Positions 1 through 7,773 are shown, counted from the first letter of the stretch. The stretch is 22,101 nucleotides of DNA from Deltaproteobacteria bacterium (GCA_020444165.1 JAHLLK010000083.1:1-22101); one strand, 5' to 3'. Numbers and translations are program-made. Notes: generated by a model from the sequence alone, not told the origin.

Positions 1-135
1 TCGTGAAAGGCGTCAACCTTATGAAACCTCTCGATGCACCATGCGGATAGGCTCAACACCTTGATATATTCGGCGCAACGCACACCCTGCCCGGTACGGG
101 GCCGGGGGTTTTGTGGGTTTGCTGTCTTCCCTGCG

Positions 136-172
136 CCCCCGCAGGCGCCTCCTGGGGAGGCGCCTGCGGGGG
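136..172. repeat. Perfect 17-bp GC-rich hairpin
   Basis: The left arm at 136-152 and right arm at 156-172 are perfectly complementary over 17 bases, with a 3-base loop (TGG). Neither side has a T-run, so it is not a classical intrinsic terminator. It could be a REP-like palindrome, or a terminator for a gene outside the window. Confidence 0.75.
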
Positions 173-203
173 ATTGCGGCTGAATTTGCGGCGCGGGCCC
201 GGC

Positions 204-233
204 CTAGCAGGCTGTTTTTCAACAGCCTGCTAG
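204..233. repeat. Perfect 13-bp hairpin, IS/MITE-end-like
   Basis: CTAGCAGGCTGTT at 204-216 pairs perfectly with AACAGCCTGCTAG at 221-233 around a TTTC loop. From memory, palindromes of this AACAGCCTGCTAG type recur next to mobile elements in proteobacteria; I have not verified this. No transposase lies beside it. Confidence 0.7.
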
Positions 234-466
234 TGATATTTTACGTACAGTAAAGAAATGAATCTTCCAGCCTTGCGGGAGGCCAGACCAGGTCGGCGGG
301 GAGAAATCAGTCCAAATTAACGACAAGCAAGGCGTAATATCAAGGCCGCGCCCCAGCCAAATTCGCGGCAGAGCGGAGCACGCTTTTCGCGAACCAGGCC
401 ATGCCAAAATAACTTTCCCTGGCGCTAAAAGATAAAGAAGCCCGGCTACGACCGCCGTGCAAATTG

Positions 467-496
467 CCGCGGGCGCCCCCGGAAGGGCGCCCGCGG
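467..496 (-). terminator. Candidate terminator after the peroxidase gene
   Basis: This is a 12-bp perfect GC stem: CCGCGGGCGCCC at 467-478 pairs with 485-496 around a 6-base loop. It starts 35 bases past the stop codon of the peroxidase gene. On the minus strand it is followed by CAATTTGC, a poor U-tract, so termination is plausible but not certain. Confidence 0.45.
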
Positions 497-530
497 TGTA
501 TTCCGACAGGAATGAAGGCCCGGGGCCGGC

Positions 531-2258
531 CTAGTTCGGCAGGGTCCGGAAGGTGAAGCCAAGGGAGTTCTGCTGCTCCCAGGTGGGCAGGTTGGTCAGG
601 ATCCAGGCCAACTCATTGGGGTTGGCCGTGTAGAGGTGGTCACCCAGCCCGGCATTGTACAGGGTGTAGACCTCGGAGGTCCCGGCCTGGGCCGTGGGGA
701 ACATGAAGCCCTGGTTGTTATCGGCCTGCCAGCCCTGGCTGATCAGCGCGGTGCGCTCGCCGGCTCGCAGGGTAAGGTAGTGGGCGCCGGTGTAGGGGTT
801 GTAGAGCCGGTACACCGGCTTGCTCCCCGTCAGCTCACTGACCGAGACGAAGAAGGGCTGCGGGCTGGATTCGTCCTGCCAGCCCATGGCTATCAAGGCC
901 GTGGCTTCACCCGGGCTGATGGTGAACAAGTGCCGGCCGCTGGAGGGGTCGTAGAGCCGCCGCATGCCCACGTTGATGGCCGGGCTCACCGTGCTGGTGT
1001 CGCTCAGGGTCTTCATGAACAGCACCAGGAGCGCCTCTTCCTCGTTGTTGAGGCCCAGGTTGCCCAGTTCCGTGTCATTGACGGTGGTCGGGACTTCCGC
1101 CGCGGGCCAAACCTCCACATCCCGGGTGTTGTAGAAGTGCACGACCTCCTCGAGGGTCTTGAAGAAACCGTTGTGGGTGAAATCCTTCACGCCCCCCGTG
1201 GGCCGCTTGTCCACGTTCCTGAGGGTGGGCACCTTCTGCTTACCCCACAAAGTGGCGTCGCCCAGAATGCCGCCCACGCCCAGGTCCAGCCAGTCGACGC
1301 TCAGGGGGTTGATGTCGGCCGGCATGGTGTAGAAGGGGTTGGCCAGGTTCTTGGGCACGCCCAGGTTGTCGTAGGTGAAGTCGGTGAACAGGGGATAGCC
1401 CTCAACTCCGGCGTCCAGCACATGGCAGGCCGCGCAGTTGCCCTTGGTGGCGTCGTTGAAGATGGCCAGGCCCCGCACCTCGTCGTTGGTGAGGCCCAGG
1501 CCCTGGTAGTTCTGGAAGTTGGCCGTGGTGATCAGGGTCACGTCCAGGCCGGCCGCCCCGGCGGCATCCCAGAACTGGTCAAAACGGGAGTCAAAGGGGT
1601 TCACCTCGGCCGAGCGCTCGAAAGCGGCCACGGCATAGCCGATCACCTTATAGGCCTTGGAGGCCACGTCGCTGGCGAGCGTGAAGGTGCCGCCGCTGGC
1701 CCGGGCGGCCTCCAGCGAGAAGCCGTTGGGAACCGCGGACTCACCCCAATATCTCTGGTACAGCTTCAGGAAGTCGGCGCCGTAACTGGAGAAGATGACC
1801 TTCCAGACCACCGTCTCCACGTTGGGATTGTGCATCTCCACCCGGTTGACGGGCGGGCCAATGGCCTGCTCGGCCAGGGGATCGCCCAGGATGGCCCCGT
1901 TGGCCCGGCCGTCCCAGAACACGCCACCCACCACCAAGCCGTCCGCGTCCACGTACTGCACCGGGCTGGCGCCGGCATAGGCCGCGCTCGGAGGCTTGCG
2001 GTTACCGGCCAAGGTGGAAACCACGCCAGGCACCACCGCGCCGGCGGCATTGACAACGGGGTCGGGGCTGGCCCAACCCCAGGCCGGATCATGGCAGCTG
2101 GCGCAACTCTGGCCCGCTGGATCGGATAGGGACGTGTCGAAGTAGATTTGTTTTCCCACCTTCTCCCAGTTTTGGTCATAAACCGGTGGGGTCTCGGCCA
2201 AGGCCGGACCCGCCGCCAGGAGAAAACACACCACCCAAAGTGACCACCTAGCTAACAT
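531..2258 (-). CDS. Secreted di-haem cytochrome c peroxidase/MauG-type protein with DUF5648-like tail
   Basis: The 575-residue product starts with a Sec signal peptide (hydrophobic core at residues 7-20, likely cleavage after ALA at 21). Two c-type haem sites are visible: CASCH at residues 52-56 and CAACH at 275-279. The segment KVPTLRNV followed by THNGFFKTLEEVVHFYN is the usual C-terminal signature of the CCP/MauG family. Such proteins reduce peroxide or oxidise substrates in the periplasm or outside the cell. Residues from about 430 to the end are not part of that family. They are three DUF5648-like repeats, as in the four beta-helix genes upstream. The first repeat opens with GMRR, as in the adjacent 723-residue paralogue, which suggests the tail came from that gene. 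The start is supported by an AAGGAAG motif just upstream. The substrate is unknown. Confidence 0.9.
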   Translation of the reverse strand: MLARWSLWVVCFLLAAGPALAETPPVYDQNWEKVGKQIYFDTSLSDPAGQSCASCHDPAWGWASPDPVVNAAGAVVPGVVSTLAGNRKPPSAAYAGASPVQYVDADGLVVGGVFWDGRANGAILGDPLAEQAIGPPVNRVEMHNPNVETVVWKVIFSSYGADFLKLYQRYWGESAVPNGFSLEAARASGGTFTLASDVASKAYKVIGYAVAAFERSAEVNPFDSRFDQFWDAAGAAGLDVTLITTANFQNYQGLGLTNDEVRGLAIFNDATKGNCAACHVLDAGVEGYPLFTDFTYDNLGVPKNLANPFYTMPADINPLSVDWLDLGVGGILGDATLWGKQKVPTLRNVDKRPTGGVKDFTHNGFFKTLEEVVHFYNTRDVEVWPAAEVPTTVNDTELGNLGLNNEEEALLVLFMKTLSDTSTVSPAINVGMRRLYDPSSGRHLFTISPGEATALIAMGWQDESSPQPFFVSVSELTGSKPVYRLYNPYTGAHYLTLRAGERTALISQGWQADNNQGFMFPTAQAGTSEVYTLYNAGLGDHLYTANPNELAWILTNLPTWEQQNSLGFTFRTLPN

Positions 2259-2296
2259 CTCTTTCTTCCTTATGTGGCAGGTTCTTCTGTTATCGT

Positions 2297-2337
2297 CGGG
2301 ACAATCCCGCCCATTTCATACGCAGGGTCAGACCCTG
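2297..2337. promoter_or_regulatory. Two short palindromes upstream of the peroxidase gene
   Basis: CGGGA-caa-TCCCG at 2297-2309 and the odd palindrome CAGGGTC-A-GACCCTG at 2323-2337 lie 39 and 65 bases before the peroxidase start codon. On the minus strand a weak promoter-like pair, TTTTCA and TATGAA, flanks the second palindrome with a short 15-base spacer. The palindrome could therefore be an operator. It may equally belong to the hairpin array that follows. Confidence 0.25.
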
Positions 2338-2350
2338 AAAATGCTGTGCC

Positions 2351-2634
2351 TGGCGCTTGCGCCAAGTGGAGGCCTTAAACTTCACAATTTCGAGGATATT
2401 GCACGGTATTTTCCAGAAAAGACCGTGCAATGTTCTCCTGCGGGCCACGGATTCACCCCAAACAAGCTTCGCTTGTTTGGGGACCCCGTGGATGGCCCGC
2501 CGAATAACAAACCTGAAAGGTTTGTTATTCGTGAGGCTTGGCAAAACCCGGGCCCCCGGCAAGCTCTGCTGGCTGGGGTGGAGTCACGCTTTTGCCAAGC
2601 CGATCGTTGCCCAAGGCCGGGAGCCTGGTGCAAC
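2351..2634. repeat. Array of adjacent, non-identical hairpins
   Basis: Consecutive inverted repeats are seen as follows. 2351-2364 is TGGCGC-tt-GCGCCA. 2399-2430 has 15-base arms with one mismatch and a 2-base loop. 2440-2500 has outer arms GCGGGCCA/TGGCCCGC around a perfect 12-bp inner stem at 2456-2482. 2501-2531 has perfect 14-base arms with a GAA loop. 2535-2601 has 12-base arms GGCTTGGCAAAA/TTTTGCCAAGCC. 2606-2634 has imperfect 12-base arms. The stems differ in sequence, so this is not a tandem repeat or CRISPR. It could be clustered REP/BIME-like palindromes, nested miniature elements or a structured RNA. Confidence 0.8.
2531..2601 (+). repeat. Dispersed repeat with 12-bp inverted ends, copy 1
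   Basis: The 67-base unit 2535-2601 begins GGCTTGGCAAAA and ends TTTTGCCAAGCC. It matches the reverse complement of 22031-22097 at 64 of 67 positions by hand alignment, and the similarity continues weakly into the 4 flanking bases. The inverted ends and conserved interior suggest a miniature non-autonomous element or REP-like unit. Confidence 0.8.
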
Positions 2635-3267
2635 AGTCTCATTTCTGAGTTTAGGTTTGACGGAGATCCGGCCCAAGGGCAGTTCAATTTAGGTGATGCC
2701 TGGCCGTTGCTCACATAACCTTTTGCGCTCGATCAGGAAACATCCTGATTAAACGTAAGCTGGTTTGGCAGATTGGATAAATCGTCACAATTTGGTATTT
2801 TGAACAGAGGAAAATTCCCATTATTCTTAGTTGCTCTTGCGGTATGCTAGGATTTGTTTTTTGCGCTTCGCAGCGAGTACGCATAATTTTTTAATTATAA
2901 TAACTAGATATCCAACCATGAACCCGATTGAAATACTTCATTTCCCTTGCGTTGCGGTCAGACACCTAGGGAATTAACTTTGATATTTATTTTTACTTGA
3001 AAACACCTCTCCCTGGATTTGGCATAGATTCAAGCGCGCACCGCCCGGCTGTCCGCTCCGGAAAATCAGGTCTTTCATATCTATTGACTAGGTTTTTAAT
3101 TGATAACCATTGCTGTTTTTTGGGGGAGAGCCTTTCCCCAGGCGGGAGCACGGCACGGCAAAAGCAAGACGCTAACGGTTTGGCTGAAGATGGGGGAGGA
3201 GGCGGATCTGGCAGGGGGTTGAAGAAGTCCATCCAGGGCCTTTTTCAACCAAACTTGGCAAAAGCGA

Positions 3268-3325
3268 GGCTGTGGCAAACCGCTAGTTGCCCCAGGCAGG
3301 GAGCCTTGGGCAACCGTCTCTAATT
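3268..3325 (+). repeat. Degenerate copy of part of the hairpin array
   Basis: This stretch aligns with about 2590-2646. Both contain a TTGCC(C)-AGGC-…-GCCT-…-GCAAC hairpin and the flank GTCTC(T)A(A)TT. Just before it, ACTTGGCAAAA at about 3254 resembles the inverted end of the 67-base repeat. The hairpin here is 3286-3297 paired with 3303-3314, with one mismatch and a 5-base loop. It lies immediately after the stop of the 723-residue paralogue and may affect 3'-end formation, but no U-run follows on the minus strand. Confidence 0.55.
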
Positions 3326-5491
3326 GGGCTGTGGCCGGAAGGCCCAGCCCAGGGAGCTTTGTTGCGACCACAGGGCCAGGTTGGCCAGGATCCAAGCCCC
3401 CTCCGAGCTGGTGGTGTAGAAATGCTCGCCCAGGACGGGGTGATACAGGGTGAGCACCTCGCTGGCCCCCGGCGCCGCCGCGGGGAACATGCGCCCCTGG
3501 TCGCGCTCGGCCAGCCAGCCCAGGCTCACCAGGAAGTCCCGCTCCCCGTTCTTGAGGGTCAGGTAGTGCTCGCCCGAAAAGGGGTTGTAGAGCCGGTGCA
3601 CCGGCCGGCTGCCCGGCAGGTTCGTGGTGGTCACGTAAAAGGGCATGGGGCTGGATTCGTCCCGCCAGCCCAGGGCGGTGAGCGCCGCGATCTCCCGGGC
3701 GCTGAGGGAGAACACGTGCCGGCCGGTGACCGGGTTGCAGGCCCGCCGCATGCCCACCAGGCTGCCCGCTCCCAGGGCCAGATCGACCGCGACCTGCCCG
3801 GTCCGGCCGTAGGTGGGGGTGGGGTCCGCCACGGTTATGAGCGCGGCATGGGTCCCCGGGGCCAGGCCGGCCGTGTCGTAGGTCACGGTGACCGTCTGGC
3901 TGCCCCCGGGAGCCACCGTGCCCGACGCAGGGTCCAGGCGAAGCCAGGCGGCGTTGCTCCCGGCGGTGAAGTTCAGTGGCGCGCCGCCCAGGTTCCGCAC
4001 CAGGAAGGTCTGGGGCGCGGGGTTCCCTCCCAGGGTGGCGGCGGGGTGCAGGCCGTCCGGCGTGAGGGCCAAGTCGCCGGTGCTCACGGTCAGGCTCACC
4101 GCGATCTGCCTGGTCCGGAAGTACACCGGGGTGAGGTCCGCCACGGTGATCAAGGCGAAATAGGAGCCCGGGGCCAGGCTGGCCGTGTCATAGGTCACGG
4201 TGACGGTCTGGCTGCCCCCGGGAGTCACCGTGCCGGAAGCCGGGTCCAGGCGAAGCCAGGAGGCGTCGCTCGAAGCCGTGAAGTCGAAGCCCAGGGCGCC
4301 CTGGTTCCCCACCTGCAAGGCCTGGGGCGCGGGGTTCTGGCCCAGGGGGGCGGCGGGGCTCAAGCTGGCGGGCGCGAGGACCATTCCCGGCGTGGGATAT
4401 TCCCGGGCCCCGATATCCACCACCTCGTTCTGCACCCGGGGAGTCATTTCCAGGTCCAGGAGAAGGTCTGCCACGGCGGAGTTGTAGCCCGCGTCCCGGC
4501 AGGGGGAGCCGGCCGTGGGAAGATAGGAGCCGTCCAGAAGGGGGTCCTCGTTCAGGTTGTCCTGGGGGTTGAAGGAGATGGCCGCGTCGCCGCTGTAGGC
4601 GGCCACCAGGTTGTTCCACAGGATGACGTCGGGATAGGGCCCGGCCACATTGGCGCGGGCATAGATGTCGTCGCTGTCCGGTGCAGTGGCGGTGTTGCCC
4701 CAGAACAGATTGTTATAAAGCTCGGGCGCCCAAGCGGCGCTGAGCATGAAGAGGTACACTCCCCCGCCCTGCAAACCGGCGTTGTTGACAAAGGTGTTGT
4801 TGGTCAGCTGCACCGGGCCCGAAACCTCGACGTACAAACCTCCCCCGTACCCCGCGGCTCCCCCGTCATTGCCCACGAACAGGCAATTGTCCACGCTGGC
4901 GTATCCCTGGGCGCTGGTGCTGAGGAGCAGGCCCGCGCCGTAAAGAGCCATGCTCCCCGAAGCAAGGCCGTTGCCGGAGAAGATCGAGCGGGAGACTTGG
5001 ATGCGGGTCGCGTCGAGGAGCACTCCCCCTCCCCAGGCAACCACCGCCTTATTGTTCAGGAAAGAGCAGTCCGTAACCACGATTTGGGTGTTGCTTCCCA
5101 TAAAGTCCGCATAGAGGCCCCCGACATTGGGGCTGATGTAGCCATTCTGGAGGACCAGGTCACGGAGGGTTATGGACGTCCCGCTGGCGAAGGACCTCAA
5201 CAACATCACCCGGTAGGTGCCGCCGCCGTCCAGGATGGCCTTGCCGCCCTGGCCCTGGATCACCAGGGAGTGGTTGGACTGGCCGGTTTCGAATCTGGCG
5301 GTTTGGGTCAGATGGTAGGTGCCCGCCTGGATAGCGATGGTGTTGTCCTCGTTGTTGGCAGCCGCCGTGGCCAGGGCGGCGGTCAATTCGGCTTCGCTGG
5401 TCACCTCGAAGATGGCGGCCGCCGCGGCGGTCGGCAGGGCCAGAAAGACCAAACACCAGAGGACAGCCAGGGACTTTCCAGCGGCAGGCAT
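3320..5491 (-). CDS. Secreted beta-helix protein with two BACON-like domains and DUF5648-like tail (paralogue 4)
   Basis: 723 residues. Residues 1-26 form a Sec signal peptide. The mature protein opens with FEVTSEAELTAALATA…GTYHLT, the entry motif of CSLREAI-type right-handed beta-helix proteins. Helix turns with asparagine-rich rungs (VDNCLFVGN, LTNNTFVNN, LYNNLFWGN) run to about residue 365. Two near-identical Ig/BACON-like domains follow, at about 370-473 and 474-577, each with WLRLDPASGTV and GGSQTVTVTYDTA. Residues 580-723 are three DUF5648-like repeats. It is the longest of the four paralogues because of the second BACON copy. No sortase, PEP-CTERM or autotransporter anchor is visible. 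GGGGGGAAG precedes the ATG. The likely location is the outer surface or matrix. Polysaccharide binding is inferred from the domain types and has not been shown. Confidence 0.88.
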   Translation of the reverse strand: MPAAGKSLAVLWCLVFLALPTAAAAAIFEVTSEAELTAALATAAANNEDNTIAIQAGTYHLTQTARFETGQSNHSLVIQGQGGKAILDGGGTYRVMLLRSFASGTSITLRDLVLQNGYISPNVGGLYADFMGSNTQIVVTDCSFLNNKAVVAWGGGVLLDATRIQVSRSIFSGNGLASGSMALYGAGLLLSTSAQGYASVDNCLFVGNDGGAAGYGGGLYVEVSGPVQLTNNTFVNNAGLQGGGVYLFMLSAAWAPELYNNLFWGNTATAPDSDDIYARANVAGPYPDVILWNNLVAAYSGDAAISFNPQDNLNEDPLLDGSYLPTAGSPCRDAGYNSAVADLLLDLEMTPRVQNEVVDIGAREYPTPGMVLAPASLSPAAPLGQNPAPQALQVGNQGALGFDFTASSDASWLRLDPASGTVTPGGSQTVTVTYDTASLAPGSYFALITVADLTPVYFRTRQIAVSLTVSTGDLALTPDGLHPAATLGGNPAPQTFLVRNLGGAPLNFTAGSNAAWLRLDPASGTVAPGGSQTVTVTYDTAGLAPGTHAALITVADPTPTYGRTGQVAVDLALGAGSLVGMRRACNPVTGRHVFSLSAREIAALTALGWRDESSPMPFYVTTTNLPGSRPVHRLYNPFSGEHYLTLKNGERDFLVSLGWLAERDQGRMFPAAAPGASEVLTLYHPVLGEHFYTTSSEGAWILANLALWSQQSSLGWAFRPQPN

Positions 5492-5889
5492 GCTTCCCCC
5501 CAGGATTCAAATCAGGTATTCCGGCGCGAAAAGCGAACATGTGCCGGCAAGGATGAACGTTGTTAATTTTCGGACAACTATGCCACAAAACACGGGATTT
5601 ACCTAGCGGGATTTTTGGGCGAGTTGAACATTCGGCGGCGTGTTTGAGGTCCGATCCTGGATCGTCAAGCGGCAGATAGGCCGCGCAAGTCCCAAACAGG
5701 CAAAGCCCACCCTTTGGCTAATCGGTTTAGCCTTTTAGGAAGTGCGGGTGATCTGGAGCGTCAGGGATTTGTTGAAAACTAAAGATGTTCCTTGGCCAGC
5801 AAATCTAAGATCAATGCGCCGAGAAATCCCTGCCGGCAGCAAGGCGGGTACCTGCCAAGGTACGCCCACCCTCAACCTCGGCTGGTCAG
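5492..5889. other. Non-coding gap between paralogues 3 and 4
   Basis: This 398-base gap has no gene I can support. It carries the leader of the 723-residue paralogue on the minus strand and the 3' flank of the 627-residue one. Small hairpins occur at 5716-5732 (GGCTAA/TTAGCC), 5830-5839 (CTGCCGGCAG) and about 5843-5867 (GTACCT/AGGTAC core). I found no clear promoter. Confidence 0.5.
5829..5868 (-). terminator. Possible terminator after paralogue 3
   Basis: On the minus strand, 20-30 bases past the stop, an interrupted hairpin (core GTACCT/AGGTAC with flanking GC pairs) is followed by the palindrome CTGCCGGCAG and then GATTTCTC. The U-tract is weak and the stem is bulged, so this is tentative. 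Confidence 0.25.
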
Positions 5890-7773
5890 CTAGTTGGGCC
5901 AGCGCCGGAAGGCCCAGCCCAGGGAGGTCTGCTGCTGCCAGGGCGGCAGATTGGCCAGAATCCAAGCCAACTCCCGGGGGTTGGCCGTGTAGAGATGGCC
6001 GCCGGTGTCGGGGTGGTAGAGGTGGTAGACCTCCGCGGCCCCGGCCACCTGGCCCGCGTACATCCAGCCCTGGTCCCGCTCGGCCTGCCAGCCGAGCCCC
6101 ACCAGGGCGTCCCGCTCCCCGTTGTTGAGGGTCAGGTAGTGCACCCCGGTCCAGGGGTTGTAGAGCCGGTGCGCCACCCGGGAGCCGGAGATGGCCGTGG
6201 AGGCCACCGAAAAGGGCACGGGCGAGGACTCGTCCGACCAGCCCAGGGCCACGAGGGCGGCCTGTTCGTGGGGGTCCGTGGTGAAGAGGTACTGGTAGTC
6301 CGCGGGATTGTAGAGCCGGTACATGGTCCGCTGGGTGCCCGCGTCCACGTTGAGGTTCACCACGAAGAGCCGGGTGGTCCCGTGGGTCACGTCCCGGCCC
6401 AGCACCAGGGCCTGGTACAGGCCCGGGGTCAAGCTGGCGGCGGCGAAGCTGGCGGTCACGTCCTGGCTGCCCACCGGGCCCAGGTGGCCGGCCGCGGTGT
6501 CCAGGGAGAGCCAGGGCCGGTCCTCGGTCAGGGTGAAGTCAATGGCCGCGCCGCCCAGGTTCCGCGCCTGGAAGACTTGGGAGGCGGGGTTCAGGCCCGG
6601 GGCGGTGGTCACCGCCAGGTAGGCGGGCGCGAAGCCCAAATCACCCACGGGGTACTCGTAGGCCCCCCGGTCCACCACCCCGTTCTGGATGCGGGGCAGG
6701 CTGTCCAGGTCCAGGGCGGTCAGGCCCGGCGCGGCGTTGTCGCCGGTGTCCCGGCAGGGTGAGGTATCGGTGGGCCGGTAGTTCACGTCCAGGCCGGGGT
6801 CCACGTCCTGGTTGGCCGTCTGCAAAATCAGCTCCGGCGCATCTCCGTCGATTTCACCCAGGATGTTGTGGGAAAACATGATCTTGGCTTCTATGCCGGG
6901 TTCGTCCCATTCCACAAAAACGTCCGCCGGGCTGGGCACATCCACCGTATTGCCCCGGATCACGTTATTGTACACTGGGGCGGTGTACACTTCCGGGGCC
7001 ATGATCAGGAAGAGGCCGCCCACCGCCGCGGCGTGGTTGTTCACGAAGGTGTTGTTGACCAGCGCGAAGTCCGTGGGCACCACGGTCATCAACCCGCCCC
7101 CCACACAAAACGTCGCCCCGGCGTCGTTGTCGATGAACAGGCAATCAGCCACCCGCACTTGGCCGTCTATGTCCGAGAGGATGGCCGCCCCCCCGCCTTG
7201 GCACGTGAATCCCGTGGGATCGAAGGTGTTGCGGGCGATGATGCAGCGCTCCAGGATCACCGTGTGTGACTCCAGGTAGGTCCCTATCCCCTGGCCGAAC
7301 ATCGGTGAAAAATTGTCCAGGAATTGGCAGTCCTCCACCCGGACCACCGCGTCCACCCCGTACATGCTGACTTCCAGGCCCATGCCGGGATAAGGGTCCG
7401 GGCCGCCGCCGTGCTGGAACACCAGGTTCTGGAAGGTTAGGATAAAGCGGTCGCCGTCGGGGTAGAAATAGGCCACCTGGTTGGCGTCGCCGCCGTCCAG
7501 GACGGCCAGGCCGCCGTCACCCCGCACGGTCAGGGAGCGGTCCGGGACGTCGTTCTCAAAGGCAAGGAAGGTGCTCAGGTTATAGGTGCCAGGAGCTATA
7601 TTGATGACGTTGTCTTCGTAGTTGGTCTCGCACTGGGCCAGGGCGGCCACCAGCTCCGCTTCGTTGGACACGTTGAAAACCGCCGCCGCTGCGGGGGAGG
7701 CGGAAGCGCTCAAGAGCGCCACCGCCAGGGCCGCCAGACAGGCCCAACGGGCCGCCAAGCCGGAGAAACGCAT
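5890..7773 (-). CDS. Secreted beta-helix protein with BACON-like and DUF5648-like domains (paralogue 3)
   Basis: 627 residues. The signal peptide is residues 1-30, ending in SPAAAA. The beta-helix starts with VFNVSNEAELVAALAQ…GTYNLS and runs to about residue 370, with rungs such as VEDCQFLDN and LVNNTFVNN. One BACON-like domain lies at about 377-482 (WLSLDTAAGHLGPVGSQDVTASF). Three DUF5648-like repeats fill 483-627 (YRLYNPADYQYLFTT, HRLYNPWTGVHYLT, YHLYHPDTGGHLYT, each ending at a GW or LPPW). AAAAGGA lies 7 bases before the ATG. It has the same architecture as the two genes upstream but is more diverged from them. The C-terminus RRWPN resembles those of the 723-residue paralogue and the peroxidase. 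The role is unknown; a surface or matrix carbohydrate-binding protein is an inference. Confidence 0.88.
   Translation of the reverse strand: MRFSGLAARWACLAALAVALLSASASPAAAAVFNVSNEAELVAALAQCETNYEDNVINIAPGTYNLSTFLAFENDVPDRSLTVRGDGGLAVLDGGDANQVAYFYPDGDRFILTFQNLVFQHGGGPDPYPGMGLEVSMYGVDAVVRVEDCQFLDNFSPMFGQGIGTYLESHTVILERCIIARNTFDPTGFTCQGGGAAILSDIDGQVRVADCLFIDNDAGATFCVGGGLMTVVPTDFALVNNTFVNNHAAAVGGLFLIMAPEVYTAPVYNNVIRGNTVDVPSPADVFVEWDEPGIEAKIMFSHNILGEIDGDAPELILQTANQDVDPGLDVNYRPTDTSPCRDTGDNAAPGLTALDLDSLPRIQNGVVDRGAYEYPVGDLGFAPAYLAVTTAPGLNPASQVFQARNLGGAAIDFTLTEDRPWLSLDTAAGHLGPVGSQDVTASFAAASLTPGLYQALVLGRDVTHGTTRLFVVNLNVDAGTQRTMYRLYNPADYQYLFTTDPHEQAALVALGWSDESSPVPFSVASTAISGSRVAHRLYNPWTGVHYLTLNNGERDALVGLGWQAERDQGWMYAGQVAGAAEVYHLYHPDTGGHLYTANPRELAWILANLPPWQQQTSLGWAFRRWPN

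Larger units (their letters stand above)
1..530. other. Non-coding left edge with three hairpins
   Basis: I see no convincing gene here. The short open frames have no ribosome binding site or recognisable domain. The stretch holds three strong inverted repeats, listed separately at 136-172, 204-233 and 467-496. A looser inverted pair, TGATATTTTACG at 234-245 and CGTAATATCA at 333-342, brackets about 90 bases and could be the ends of a decayed miniature mobile element. That last point is inference, because I see no target-site duplication or transposase. Confidence 0.5.
2259..3319. other. Long non-coding gap: hairpin array, then AT-rich segment
   Basis: About 1.06 kb without a credible gene. 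The open frames here run through palindromes and resemble no family I know. The part next to the peroxidase gene (2297-2634) is packed with inverted repeats, listed separately. About 2740-3130 is clearly AT-rich, unlike the rest of the window, and includes a small hairpin at 2732-2749 (ATCAGGA/TCCTGAT). The end near 3250-3320 repeats part of the hairpin array in degenerate form. Confidence 0.6.

Noticed and set aside
204..407. Transposase remnant at the left edge
   Set aside because: The minus-strand frame at 219-407 has no transposase motif. Only the palindromic end-like sequences support a mobile origin.
2351..2634. CRISPR array
   Set aside because: The hairpins differ in sequence and length, there is no constant direct repeat with regular spacers, and no cas gene is present.
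2272..2718. Small open frames on both strands in the peroxidase upstream gap
   Set aside because: They read through the hairpin array, lack ribosome binding sites, and their peptides on both strands merely mirror the palindromes.
3287..5566. Long plus-strand open frame of 759 codons
   Set aside because: It is antisense to the 723-residue beta-helix gene, has a composition of Gly/Arg/His/Val with no domain, and arises from high GC. The same applies to long plus-strand frames opposite the other genes, for example 7975-10191, 9992-11890, 636-2129, 12156-13514, 14056-15195, 16113-17675 and 17657-19285.
5570..5595. Sigma-54-type promoter before paralogue 4
   Set aside because: TGGCAT on the minus strand resembles a -24 element, but no TTGC-type -12 element lies at the needed distance.
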